Shown here in pieces: positions 48,446 through 60,136 of a stretch of DNA of 64,000 nucleotides. This DNA is from Epiperipatus broadwayi (Eukaryota; Onychophora; Udeonychophora; Euonychophora; Peripatidae): NCBI GenBank assembly GCA_028023455.1, contig JAQFVV010000018.1:10374771-10438770 (forward strand), given 5' to 3'. The notes beneath the pieces are model-generated. The model did not search any database. It had not been told where the DNA came from and was given only the letters and a program-made list of their open reading frames with translations. Each line of letters begins with the position of its first letter. Positions within the stretch are counted from its first letter, which is position 1. The translations under genes and the position numbers were made by a program.

Positions 48446-49343
48446 CAGTGGTCTTCAACCTTTTCACACCTGCGGACCGATAAAAGTAAGGATAAGATTT
48501 CACGGACCAGCAGAAGTTTACAGATAAATTTTTATTGGGGGGGGGGGAATACGTTGTCAACACTGAGACAAAAGATAGACACCAAAGTTATTTTTTGTTT
48601 GTTTTTATTTTTAAAAAAAGGTAACAGAAATTGGTTTTAAAAATAAAAGTTTTAGTATTTTAACGGTATACAAGTAAAGCCAAAAAAAATATTGCCTTAT
48701 AGGCCAAAAAAAAGTGGGCGTATTTTTAAACAAAAAAAAAAGAAAACGAAACTTGACAAAGTCAAAAGTTTTGATCTTACTATATTTTGGGGTGTATTGA
48801 GAAATACTTTGCAAAAGTTAGAAACAAAACTTATTTTTTGGTTTTTATTTTTAAAAAAAGGTAATAAAAATTGATTTCCAAAATAAAAAGTTAATGCCAA
48901 AAAAAAAAAAATAGCCTTATAGCCAAAAAAAACACACTAAAAATGAAATATTAAAAGAGAGAGTAGAAAAAATTTAAGAGATCAAAAAAAGTCATGTTAC
49001 ATTTTATTGTTTTAACAACGCTGACAAGCAGCCTGATTGGCTATCAAGAGACAACTGGAGTTTGTGTAATAAAAAACTTTCTACCCCCCCCCCCATAAAC
49101 ATCTGTGATAAATAGAAAAACAAATTAATTTATGTATGATTGATTAGATTTTGTGGTATTTTTTTTCTGTTTCTTTTTTTTTAATAAATGTGATGAAAAA
49201 ATAAATAAAAATTGTTCATATTAATTAAAAGTTTAAAATCTTATTATTTTGTTATTATAAACTTTCTTCCAGTCTAGCTGCGGACCGACAGACAACTTCT
49301 GTGGCCCAGTACCAGGCCGCGGCCCGGTGGTTGAAGACCACTG
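48446..49343. mobile_element. Non-autonomous hAT transposon, 898 bp
   Basis: Terminal inverted repeats CAGTGGTCTTCAACC at the left and GGTTGAAGACCACTG at the right, followed inward by GCGGACCG-type sequence and CGCGGCCCGG. The element is flanked by a perfect 8-bp target duplication CTCTAGAA (48438-48445, 49344-49351), the hallmark of hAT. The interior has no transposase; it contains two ~100-bp direct repeats (about 48597-48710 and 48838-48930), a G10-like run near 48537 and a C-run near 49084. The very clean ends suggest a fairly recent insertion. Confidence 0.93.
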
Positions 49344-49351
49344 CTCTAGAA

Positions 49352-50650
49352 CTATATCAACTTTACACCACTAACTCCAGACCTATACAGAATGATATAG
49401 ATTTCTAAACAGTGAATAAGATAGTTAAATTCATTATTATAGGCTTCAAATGTGGAGAATACAAATCAACTTAGGTCACATTGGTATTATTTCAAGCTCA
49501 TTAAAAGAAAGACATACTGAACATAAAAATCTATATTATTAAAAAAGGAATCAAACTAATAATCATTAGTTATATTTTCTGATCACCTATTGATCCCTAT
49601 AAGGATAAGCAAAACTTGCCATCAGACAAGTATCTGTATAAAGCCCAAATCACATGAACTCTATGCACCACTTTCTTAATTTCAGAGAAAGAATACTTTA
49701 AAAAGATCCTTATAGAGACATCTACAAAACAAATAGCTTAAAATTAACATAACTAAACTAACATAATCTTACAAATCTATGCAGCCATTTATGCTTATTT
49801 TTACATTAATTTAAAAGACATTAATGAGAATGGAAATGACAGTAGCAAACATAGAAAAATACCTATATATAACAAATAATTTAAATTTCTACTTAGTCAG
49901 ATAAGAAATTTTCTTTAGGAGTTAGGTAATGTTTAATATTTGAAAAGTTCTTATTTTAGATAATTAAAGTTCATATCTTATTTAAGACAAAAGTTCATAC
50001 TTTCCATGGCTTCAAATTACTGCATTCCATTTTTGCAGTCCTTGATGCATCGTACAACTCCATTCAAAGATCCTTCCATCTAATATTAATGTTGTTTTCG
50101 GGAAAGCAAGTCCATCGTTTGCCGCTTTCTGTGAACCATCATTCTGGAGGCTGCCTTATCTGGTGTAAATTCAGGAAACAAAAATTTATTGCATGACCCC
50201 TACATTTTGGAGGTCCACAATACATGAATATATATGTTTAATTAATAAACACATAAATCACCACAAAAGTTTTCTTCTCTTGAATTCTTATCAAATTCCA
50301 GGATCGATCTTGCCTAGCTTGATGCTGTTCTTATTGGCGATGATGATTTTCTCTGTGGACCGTGTGTTCATTCGCATCATTATTGGCCAGTTCACTTTAG
50401 AGTGGGAACTCAAAATTTTATCACTAGTATTTTTTTAATTGATATCTTATGTGACTTACAATCGATTAAATGCCCCAAGGGCCTGCTTGCTATTACATCA
50501 TTAAATTCATTTCCATTCTACCATAGTTTAAAAATAACTTTAAAAATACATTAACAGTTTTTTTTCTTTTACATTAAAATAGTCTTTTGTTTTGAAATTT
50601 TAACTTAAATAATTATTAGTTTGCCATCTGTGCATTATATATATATATAC
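49352..50650. other. Intron stretch with one unexplained, less AT-rich block
   Basis: About 49990-50490 is less AT-rich, with CCCCTACATTTTGGAGGTCC (50197-50216), which could be an LTR end followed by a primer-binding site, and an 81-codon frame (50193-50438) without recognisable family. No partner LTR was found. The rest is plain AT-rich DNA. Confidence 0.4.
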
Positions 50651-50654
50651 ATAT

Positions 50655-52406
50655 TGTGACGACCACGTAAAGTCGTCGACACACATATATAGTTATTAAT
50701 AAAATTAAAAAGTAATAAAGGTGAAATAAATTAGCTAATAATTTTTTTTTAAAAAAGAAGGAAGGGAAAGAAAGAAATTGAAATTCTAATGTCAAAATTA
50801 CTGTGGTTTTTGTAATAGTAAGAGAAGGGAAGGGGGGGCTGCATAAATAGGGATATGCGACTCTTTCTCTCTTGTAAGAAATGCTAGAAAGTTATTTTTG
50901 TTTATTGTGGGAGAGGGGAAGTGGATGCATAAAAAAAAAAATGCGTTTCTTCTCTCTTTTAAAAAAATATATTATAACAAATTAAAATAAATGTAAAACG
51001 TAAATGTGAAAGAAAAAATGAATGAATTGTAAACTTTAAATAAAATAAATGTAATATGTGATATATAAAAAGAAACAATATGGCCGTAGGTGTGAAAGTC
51101 TGTTGGACAAAGTAAATTCCACGGACAAAGAAATGTTATCAACAGAAGATCTTTGCCTGATCTGTTAAATTAATTGGGACTTACATTCCAGCCACTAATT
51201 AAATAAAGAAACATAATGATAAGAATTGGTTGGAAATCTAAGTCTTAATTAAAAATTTTTAAAAACAACGAACAAAGAAAGAGATTAATAAAATTACAAG
51301 TTTTGTCCGTCATTGCTAGTAGAGACTTTAGAGAAGCAACAGCTAAAAAGAAAATGGAAGAAGTGTGTGGCTAGTGGCGTTAAAGGGACATAGGTTCGGA
51401 TTCGAGCCGTCTCATCACTGACTCACAATGTAAGATCTTTGCCTGACCTGCTAGAGGGACCGCCGCTTCTGTAGCTGTCAATTGAAACTCAACCTAAAGA
51501 ATCAACCAGCAAACTGGATGAAAATAACCCCACAAACTGAGGAAGTTAATGGAGAACCTAAGGAATCAACAAGCAAAAACTGGAACGAAAATAACCCCAC
51601 AAACTGAGGAAGTTAATCAAGAGCGCTCGGAAGAAATACCCATGGGACAATTACAACAAAGCCTAGGTAAAAGCATGCATGCATTTTCATTCGTCTACTA
51701 TTCATAATTAAATATAAAATTAATGATTTGATAAATAGAACTCTATCAACAGGACTTTAAGAACTTTTATATCTGATCTATTTTCATATATTTATTATAG
51801 CCAAGTATTTATAAGTGTGTGTTTATTATTGTTATTATAATGTAATTTTTTATATAAAGTGTGAATATTAGTATTAAACATATTTGTCATTAAATTTTGT
51901 ATCCTTGCTTTATTCTCCTATCACCAAGCTACGACAGGGGGGAAACTGTAAGTAGTGATTAAAGGGGCATACTGATTTGTTTAAGATATTCATGTGCTGC
52001 TTGTTCGTGCGAAATCCCAATTCTAAAAAATAAATAGCAAGCGCTGGACATTCGTTAAGTTTCTTTGAAATAGTTTGCGTTGTTCAGCAGCCGAGGGTAT
52101 CTTGGTCGGGAAAAATAACGCCAAGATAATATGTACGTATTGCCTTGGGGTTCGATCAAGGGTATAGATATGAAATTAAGTTTGTATCTATATTAGCTCT
52201 CTGCTTGTATTGTAATGGCGTTGGTTAAAATAATAAATAAGATAATAAAGAATCTAAGTTGTAAACAATAAATGGATAGAAATAAAAGTTATGAAAAGAA
52301 TAAATGGATATAATAAATAAGTATAATATAGAATAAAATAATCGAAATAAATATAGTTGAAGGTACAAATAATTAATCAACCGTACGAATAACCATTTCC
52401 GTTATA
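50655..52406 (+). mobile_element. 1.8-kb dispersed element with ATAT flanks, copy B
   Basis: Colinear with 36695-38502: the same first ~35 bp (TGTGACGACCACGTAAAG), the tRNA-like boxes (51368-51377 and 51393-51408), the purine tract and TGTAA (51935-51950), and the same end (CCATTTCCGTTATA). It differs by a short duplication around 51530-51610 (repeat of AACCTAAGGAATCAAC-like sequence) and by a ~60-bp deletion that removes the LTR end and primer-site-like sequence. Flanked by ATAT on both sides. Confidence 0.75.
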
Positions 52407-52515
52407 ATATATATATATATTATTACTTGAAGTTTTTTTTTTTCAGATATTTATTAATTCACATCCTTTTCTTTAGCAATCTTTTTTTTTTCTATTTGAT
52501 AGTGATGTAATGGCA

Positions 52516-53431
52516 TACACCTGGGTCTCGTTTTATGTGATATATAGGTTCCTCAAAAAATGCGCACAAAAGAAATCGCACAAAAATAAACTTAACTTAC
52601 CTTGAAAAATGGGGGATAGATTCCTGTAATTTTCAGAAATCAGTATAAAAGCAAAGCAACAAGAAAAAATTACTTTAAAATTCGCATTAAAAAAATAAGA
52701 AAATAAAGTATGACTAATAAAAAATTTCAAATATTTGAAAAAAATTAATACAAGACAAACTTTTTTTACTTTTTTTTTATTAACTACAGTATTTAAATTT
52801 ACATTTTTTCAGATATATTTTAATCATTATTGCTATTTGACAATATGCATTCATTTGTGAACTGGTACGAAATCAGATTCATGATGTCAGTGTACAACTA
52901 GTGCCACTTTCAGTCTTGTGCTGTGTTAATGGTTTTCTGTTTCTATATTTAAAAAATAAGATCGCAATCAAAACAAAAAGATTATATATTATCATTAGAA
53001 AGATTATTTTCAGTTTATAAAATCAATAAAATCTTCATTATTATTTGTTTTAAAAATCTAACAAAATATTTATTTCTGTTAATATCTAACAAAATACGTT
53101 TTAAAAGTTTAATATTTTGAATATTTATTGCGATATTTTTATACATACATATAAATCTATTATTATTATTTACTCATTAGTATAAGTAGGTTATTTAAAT
53201 AGAAGCCAAGATTCTAAATACAGCTTCAGGCCATATTCACGTTAACTGCTAATATAACATTATATTTTTGAAAAAAAAAAAAAAGTATTTCAACAAAAAT
53301 AAGTTATTAATAATTTAAATTTTTTGATATCTAATAAATATAGTGAAATATGAAAGATATTAAGAAGAAACATGAATCACATAATTTTAAAATCTCATTA
53401 AAATAATCCGCATAAAACGAGACCCAGATGT
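52516..53431. mobile_element. Tc1/pogo-like non-autonomous DNA transposon, copy 2
   Basis: Ends TACACCTGGGTCTCG and CGAGACCCAGATGTA, with inverted repeats of about 20 bp that include the TA target. Shares AAAGAAATCGCACAAAAATA and GACTAATAAAAAATTTCAAA near the left end, and TAAGAAGAAACATGAATC near the right end, with copy 1 (26387-27688). Shorter than copy 1 by nearly 400 bp. No transposase. Confidence 0.78.
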
Positions 53432-53492
53432 ATATGTATATCATTACAATATATAAGTTTGTTGTAAAAGATATATCAATATCATGCATGAG

Positions 53493-53590
53493 TGCATATT
53501 CATGATATATAACAAGGTGTAGCGTAGCTATACAGTCATTTATGCATATTCATGATATATAACAAGGTGTAGCGTAATATACAGTCATTT
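53493..53590. repeat. Tandem duplication, ~49 bp x 2
   Basis: The unit contains TGATATATAACAAGGTGTAG and CGTA...TATACAGTCATTTATG; the copies are adjacent and nearly identical. Confidence 0.85.
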
Positions 53591-54583
53591 ATGTATAATT
53601 TATTATAGATAGCAATAGTTACTTCAAGAGAATAATCTTACTACAACCCCACTTATTCTCACACTTACATATGTAAATATAACCAGTCTTAATAATTAAT
53701 AAAAAATTTAAATTGAAATGAAACTACCAAAAGTCTTCTTGTGTGTATGTGTCTGTGGTAGTGGTGGGGTATTTGTTATTAATGATTTACTTATTTTATT
53801 TTTATTTTTGAATTAATGAAGAATTAACAAATTTATTTAAAAAGTACACTATAACACCAGATACAATAACTATTAAGAATTAAACAAAAAATGCTAGAAG
53901 AAATCTTTTTTTGTGTATGTTTAGTAAGAATCTCCAACCATGCACATCAACAAAAAAGCTTAAATTAAAGAAATTGTCAGTAAGAAAGCAAAATTTTCTA
54001 GAAGAAATCTTTTTCGTATGTGTTTTACAAGGATCTTCTCACTTCATTTTTGATGAGTTCAAAAAAAAAAGAAACTTTCAATTACAACAATGTCAATGAG
54101 AGTTTTTTTAGTTGTATAACATTAAATTATATATATAAGGACTTCAATTATATATGCACTTCACATTTTGCAATTGATAAATTTACAAAAGTTGAAGTTG
54201 TTACATTGCAAAAGATACAATATTTAAATGATATTAAGTTGATTATTCCATATCAAGTATATGGATTGCATTTCCAGCAGTTTCAGAATGAATTCAAAAT
54301 TAAAAGTTCATTTTCTTTACTAATTTTTTATTTTGTTCATTATTTTTTTAGACAGTGGATAGGCAAATCATCTTGCAGCCCCACAGTATATGTATTATAT
54401 TAAATAAAATAATAATAAACAATCATATGTTCGTAATATATATCCAACTTTATAAACCACTTGTTTGCATTACACTCACTACTAATATGTGTAAATGAGC
54501 GTTTTATCCTTGCCTGATTATATTTTTTTTATTGTTAATTATATTTATTATTAAAATTCTTGAATCAGATAATTCAGTGCTGA
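53591..54583. other. AT-rich stretch without recognised genes
   Basis: A frame of 127 codons (54020-54403, +) and an overlapping 62-codon frame are AT-rich and match no family. A short phrase, CTAGAAGAAATCTTTTT, occurs twice about 105 bp apart (near 53893 and 53998). Confidence 0.4.
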
Positions 54584-55863
54584 TTTAGACTGTGCTCACT
54601 GCCATTTTGAATTCTATGGACCGCCAAAACCATCGCTGACACTTCCATGTGATAAATGATATTGAATAATCCACACGGGATCATTTGGATGTGTCAGAAG
54701 TGTTTTTGGGTGATCCTTAGAATTCAAAATGACATGAGCTTTTAACTTCTAAAATACAAGGTTTATTACAATAATAATGGCACGAAGCACCAAAGTATGT
54801 AGTGAGGGGGAAGGATGTTTTGGACAATGTGAAGTATCATCCAAAAATGCAGAAGTTTAATCAAACCAAGCTTATAGTTTTGAAATACAAAAAGCTTATA
54901 ACTTCTAAAATTGAATTTTATTACAATATATGCCTCTAACAATATGTTGAATAAATGTAAAATTGATCAAACCAAGTTTATATTTTCAAAATATTAAAAA
55001 CTTATAACTTCTAAAATATGAATTTTATTGCAATGTATGACTATAACCACATGTTGATATAATGTAAATATTAAATCAGTAATTTCTAAATACTAAAAGC
55101 TTATACCTTTTAAAATACAAATTTTATTACAATATATGCCTATAATCACATGTTAAATAAATGTAAAATTGATCAAACCAAGCTTATAATTTTGAAATAC
55201 TAAAAGTATAACTTCTAAAATACAGATTGTATTACAATATATACCTAAAACCATATGATGAAATAATGTAAAATTGATCAAATCAAGCTTATAATTTCAA
55301 AATGCTAAAATCTTATAACTTCTAAAATATGGATTTTATTATAATATATGCTTATTACCACATATTGAATAAACATAAAATTGATCAAACTAACTTTGTA
55401 ATCTTGAGATACTAAAAGCTTATAACTTCTACAATATGAATTTTATTACAATATATACTTATAACCACGTGTTGAAAAAATGTTAAATTGATCAAACCAA
55501 GCTTATAACTTCTAAAATACAACTTTTATTACAATATATACTTATAATTATATGTTGAAATAAAACATATTAATTTTATAATTAATCAGATTTTTTTCTT
55601 ACCAGAAAGAAACTGATGTTGCAAGCTTCCTTTGTTACAATGCAGTTAGAAAAAAAAATGGTGATAAAAAATAGCGTGTTCACATTTGATCTTCTGACGT
55701 GGATATCGGATCTACACTTGATCGTGTAAAGTCTTTAACAAAATTCGCACTTCAATTATTTGTGACCATGTGTCAATTATTTGATGTCATTTATCATTTG
55801 GATGTGTTACCAGTGGTTTTGGATAGTCCTTAGAATTCAAAATGGCCATGAGTGTACTCTAAA
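54584..55863. mobile_element. TIR element carrying a ~108-bp tandem array
   Basis: Inverted ends of ~75 bp: the left reads TTTAGACTGTGCTCAC then GCCATTTTGAATTCTA; the right is its complement (TTAGAATTCAAAATGGCCA, GAGTGTACTCTAAA). A third copy of the end lies at 54678-54745, inverted to the left end, so the left side is itself a palindrome. Between 54745 and 55565 lies a tandem array. No transposase frame is present. The superfamily is not clear; no target duplication can be called with confidence. Confidence 0.7.
54750..55565. repeat. Minisatellite array, ~108-bp unit, about 7 copies
   Basis: The unit reads around GATCAAACCAAGCTTATA, ...CTTATAACTTCTAAAATA, ...TTTTATTACAATATAT and ...ACATGTTGAATAAATG. 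Starts are near 54856, 54963, 55071 (degenerate), 55172, 55276, 55383 and 55489, with partial units at both sides. It lies between the inverted ends of a mobile element. Confidence 0.85.
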
Positions 55864-56589
55864 TTTGTATCAATAATTTATTCTATCTTACCTTTAACTT
55901 TTATGTTATGAGCTTGATTTTAAATACTAGTTTTGTTGGTTTAACACAATGTCTTATAAAATAGGAACTAATTTTGTTTATTGTTATATTCTGAAATATA
56001 GTATAAGATTGTAATCTATCTATATTTATATGATATTGCATAATTATTTAATGTTTTTCTATTATAATTTGACTATAATTTATAATATATTTTATTATCC
56101 AATAAAGAAAATGAATTTATAAAAGGAATCATTACTTATTTAAAATTTATTTTCAAGTTTTTCCCAGAGTCATATATATATATATCATTAAAACCAGTCA
56201 GTACTTTTAGACAATATCAGTAACAATTAACAATCTCAAACTGTTGTCAAGGCAACCATATATATGTAATACAAATAAAATGTCCATTAACTAATAAATA
56301 TTGTAATAACAATAAAAAATATAATAATACACAGTCTTTCATTCTGCCAAAATACTTTTGGTTAATTATTTAGCCCTTTTTAGTCGCCATTTAAATTCAA
56401 AAACAATGGAAGCAAACGTCATCAACTCAAATCCCAGGATTCCCAAATTTTAACATTAGTGGCTTGTTTATTAATTATATTCATTTTATTTCTATTTATG
56501 AAAATTATCTCCATTTTTCTTTTATTATGGTTTCTCTCTTCATGAAGAATCTTAACATTTTCAAAATATTATATTTACTAAAAATATCT
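55864..56589. other. AT-rich, nothing recognised
   Basis: No clear features. On the - strand the last part would be the 3' UTR of the Penelope copy that ends near 56590. Confidence 0.45.
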
Positions 56590-57177
56590 ATCATTCTATT
56601 AATAATAAAGATTTAATTTTGAATGAGAATAAAGAGCTTATTTCTTTACCTAACTTTATAAGAATAGCTTATTTATTGAGTGGTATGTTATGTCCTTTCA
56701 TGATCCGAGAAAACAAGCATATAACAATTTATGATTTTTTAATCTTTTCTCTATACTTCACCTCGATTCACTTATATATGATAACATATACAAAAAAATT
56801 GATAAACAACATTATTTTTTTGATAGGTATGATACTTTTAAAATTATTCACTAATTTATTAACATTATTTGTAATACCATATGAAACATTACACACATCC
56901 TTATTTGACATATATGGAATAGATATCCATTTTTTATTATCAATTTTCAGCTCCTTTAAATCATTATACTTCTTTTTAAATTGACATAAAATATTATTAA
57001 TATGTCCAATCTTATAACCAACTTCAAGCCATTCCTTTGCAAATATTTCAATATTTTTTTAATTTATCATTTTGGTAACAATATCATTTTTCATTACAAA
57101 ACAAAAAAAAATCTAAAGCTTGCCATCTTATACATATTTGGTACTTTTAATTTACAATTTATATATCTCATTTTTTT
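56590..57177 (-). pseudogene. Penelope-like element, C-terminal part with GIY-YIG endonuclease
   Basis: On the - strand the readable pieces are: CQFKKKYNDLKELKIDNKKW, ISIPYMSNKDV, then the GIY-YIG nuclease start NVVYQFFCICYHI and, after a frameshift, YISESR*SIEKRLKNHKLL. In Penelope-like elements a nuclease of this type follows the reverse transcriptase and nicks the target. The catalytic Tyr and the YIG-like turn (YIS) are recognisable, as is the Arg in EKRL. It is the continuation of the reverse transcriptase at 60755-61553, separated by Gypsy element B. Frames on the opposite strand (56619-56984, 57002-57226) are antisense shadows. Confidence 0.75.
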
Positions 57178-57182
57178 GCAAT

Positions 57183-57790
57183 TGTTGTGTTTGGTCTGGA
57201 GAACAGACCCAACCTACAGAAAATAACACTAGCACCAGTATTATAATTAATATAATATTATATTTACAAATATATACAATACAGATTAATATAGTTCTAC
57301 TGTGGACTCTTCGATCTGAGTCTTAACAGTTTACCTCTTCCAGCTACATCTGATAGCTTGCCTCATGGGTAGAGAGAATGACTCTTCCGGCTATACCAGA
57401 CAGCTTGCCTCGAGTCGGCAGTAGTCTTAACAGTATTTGGTTCTTATATAGACTTGCCTAGCTGTGTGGACAAATAGCGTATTGCTATTGTAAGAATGCT
57501 TACTGCTATTAAGGTTATTAGGGCTTCTCTAGGAGAACACGTACCATCTTTGTAAGTTAGACAGGCGTTCTCTCCCTTTTTTCCCAAACGGCCGACCATT
57601 TATAACCAGATCCCTGATCTAATAAGCGTTCAGATTCAGAAATCATCACTGCTTATTGGCCTGTACTAATCATTGGCTAGGTGTGTAGCTGTACATCAGC
57701 TTATTGGCCAGCAGTAAACAATGCTTAATCTGATCAGATAAAGAAGGAATCTGGAATAGTCCACTTCTGAGGGGAAAGAGAACTATAACA
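57183..57790 (-). repeat. 3' LTR (element sense) of Gypsy element B
   Basis: On the - strand it begins TGTTATAGTTCTC and ends AAACACAACA (TG...CA). It matches the other LTR throughout with moderate differences (for example GCTTGCCTC, CTGCTTATTGGCCTGTACT and AAGAAGGAATCTGGAA shared). Confidence 0.93.
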
Positions 57791-57799
57791 TCCTTCCCC

Positions 57800-58440
57800 A
57801 TTGCTAAATGTTAGCCCTAGAGAACATAGTCATGCAGGTGTGCTGAAGGACGGCTAATCCATTTCGGTGGTTCTTCTGATTTGTTGCAGTCTTCAGTTTC
57901 TTGGTCCTCCTTGCTTCCAATCCTTGTCCTCGGAAATTCATTCATTGTGGATGCATCTGTATAATTCAGTCTAAGATGATTTCGATGACAATGATGTTGA
58001 CATTCATCTGTTGTTTTGATTACTATGGTGTGGAGTCTTTTCTATTGAATTATGACCACTGGGATCCATTTAGTGGTTCCACTATACAATTTGCATAGTA
58101 TGTTAATCCCTATTTGCAATTTGATATTTGTTCTTTTCTTGTGTTCCCTCATTTGGATCAGGTTTCAGAGCTGATAAGTTAGTTTACAAAGTTCTATTCA
58201 GAAGTAGTTTAGCTGGAGTTTCGCCTGTTGCTGTACTTGGTGTAGAATGCTGTGATAACATTCTGGCAATAAAGGTATTCCAGCTTCCTTTGTTTGACTT
58301 TGTGAGCAATTTTTAGTCTCTTGAACCAATCTCTCAGCTTGGCCATTGCTTTCAGTCTAATCATTCTTTAAATTTATTTACCATTGTGACTTAATTAACC
58401 TTTGTCATTGCAAATCCTAAGAGACAACCAGTCATGGCCT
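57800..58440 (-). pseudogene. Integrase C-terminal remnant of Gypsy element B
   Basis: On the - strand: NGQAERLVQETKN (about 58330-58370, the motif with the last catalytic Glu of integrase), then in another frame HSTPSTATGETPAKLLLNRT (about 58185-58245), and further KWIPVVIIQ (about 58040-58070), TTDECQHHCHRNHLRLNYTD (57960-58020) and a polar C-terminal tail to 57830. These match the end of K02A2.6-type integrases, including the GPY/F-like module. At about 58370-58430 it is joined directly to RT-proximal sequence, marking the internal deletion. Confidence 0.8.
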
Positions 58441-58770
58441 AATAAATTACTATAATCACCAGATGCCACTACTAGTGATAGATATATAGTTTTATTAGAC
58501 TGTAATTTTAATTCTTGTCTGACCCAAGAGTTCTATTTTCTTGCCCTGAAAGTCTGGTAGCCTTGCTGCTAGGATGCTTTTTATACTCTTTATTTTTATT
58601 AATGATAGCCCAGGTCTTTTTTAATACAATGGACACTGCTGATTCTATTCAGCTCCATTGTTACTGGCATATCATTAATAAAAATTCTGTGTTTAAATAC
58701 TGGTTCACAGCTCTTAATATTGTTTATAGAGGCAACTTGTTTATTTTTGTTAAGATTGCCTTTGGTATGT
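58441..58770 (-). pseudogene. Protease and pre-RT remnant of Gypsy element B
   Basis: On the - strand: INDMPVTMEL (about 58635-58670) is the segment before the aspartic protease site; the following frame gives ESAVSIVLKKTWA, so the DTG triad is broken by a frameshift and substitution. Then SLVVASGDYSNLLGHDWLSL (about 58420-58480), the conserved connector between protease and RT in this Gypsy group. It stops there, where the RT should begin. Confidence 0.75.
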
Positions 58771-58834
58771 TTCAGTATCGGCTACTTGTCTTTTCATTTT
58801 TAGACAAGCGGCTCTTGTATGCCTGATTTGCTTG

Positions 58835-59512
58835 TAAAATGAACACACAGTATGGGGTGCGGACATTTTGTTTGTGTGTACATCGGTTCATTACACCTAT
58901 AACAACGCTTATCACTCGTTTTTGTTGAACTAAATAAGTGCTCGACCAACCCAATCTTCTATTCAAGTTTTTGCACAGTAAAATTATTTTTTTTAATGGC
59001 CTCACTGGACACATTATAAATTTTGCCAGCATGACTTGAGCTACAGCCATTTCAAAGTCTATATCCGGTATCATTAATAATTTGAATCTTAAATTATGAT
59101 TGTTCATTCCACAAATGAAACGATTGCGGAGTGCTTCATTTAAGAACTCTTTGAAATCGCACATTAGTATAATGCCCCAGATTTGCAATGCAAATTCTTT
59201 AGCTTTTCCACCATTGGACACAGAGATTGAAATAATGTCTCTGCATTATTATTAGCGGTTATGAGAGAAATATTCTGTGAGAATCACCAATGCCTTCTCA
59301 AAATTCAAGTCAGCCGGTATTTCTGACACAACTCGAGACTTTAGAATGCCATACATCTGAGACCCAATTATTGTCATCAGTGTGGCTAATTTTATTTCAG
59401 ATTTCAAAATCTGATTAGCTTGTATATGAAAGATTAATCGCTCTTTGTAGCGTGACCAATTCTCAGGGCAACCTGGGTCAAAAGCTTTCATCGAGCCAAT
59501 TACATTAGCCAT
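58835..59512 (-). pseudogene. Gag of Gypsy element B
   Basis: Two frames joined by a frameshift near 59225-59252. The N-terminal part (86 codons, 59252-59512) starts MANVIGSMKAFDPGCPENWS and has KLATLMTIIGSQMYGILKS and LTEYFSHNR; the C-terminal part has CDFKEFLNEALRNRFICGMN and VAQVMLAKF. In a third frame follow two CCHC-like knuckles: CYRCNEPMYTQTKC, with Tyr where His is expected, and CSFYKQIRHTRAAC, with one Cys changed to Tyr and in another frame again. Gag packages the element RNA; the broken knuckles and frames make this copy non-functional. The start Met fits other K02A2.6-like gags. Confidence 0.85.
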
Positions 59513-60136
59513 TCCATTCTTTATTTTTCTCTGATATACCGTAAGAAAAATATTTATTTCTACTGTTATTTTGACATAACTTTTACTCCACTAGAGTGAG
59601 CCTCTGTCTTTTTAGTATAACCAGTAATGATCAGTTTTGATTGGTTTATGACCCACCAATAGCATTTGCAGTTAATTTCTTTAACTGTCTTGGGAAAAAA
59701 CTTTTTTTCAATATACCGAATCTGTTTCTTATTCAGGTTACAATGAGATATTTAATTATCTCCTTAAAAAAAAAAATATGACAACTGCCTAATTGCATAT
59801 TCACTTATTTTTATTTTCCCAGCTATGGGGGGAATATTTTAAATCTGTGTCAAATCTAGTTAGATTGAATAATTTTTTTGTTGTTATTGTTTTTACAAAT
59901 ATTAATGAATGTCTATAATCCCATACACTCGTGTATTTTTTCTTTGTTATTTTTCTGGAAGTGGGAAAAATATCACTTGGTCTGACTGCATCAAACTCAT
60001 AGGAAAAAATTGTTAAGTTGTTCTGCGCCAGAATCTGTTGACTTAGGCAGTATTTAAGTATGATTTAATAATCACCTATTCGTAAAATTAAACAAGCGTA
60101 GGGGAGGGGGATTATTTTGTCTGACTATAGCAAAGG
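59513..60136 (-). other. 5' leader of Gypsy element B
   Basis: About 620 bp between gag and the 5' LTR (60137-60749) in element sense, non-coding. The LTR end AAACACAAGA is followed by CCTTTGCTATAG; I cannot assign a primer tRNA. Confidence 0.7.

Noticed and set aside
50193-50438. An 81-codon frame on + as a possible exon
   Set aside because: No family resemblance and no convincing splice sites; it lies in a block that looks repeat-derived.
54020-54403. A 127-codon frame on +
   Set aside because: AT-rich composition, no motif, no splice or start context, no family resemblance.
54750-55565. Regular tandem array considered as CRISPR
   Set aside because: The unit is contiguous (~108 bp) without spacers, and the genome is eukaryotic.
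56619-56984. A 121-codon hydrophobic frame on +
   Set aside because: It is antisense to the Penelope C-terminal region with the GIY-YIG motif; the hydrophobicity comes from AT-rich complement codons.
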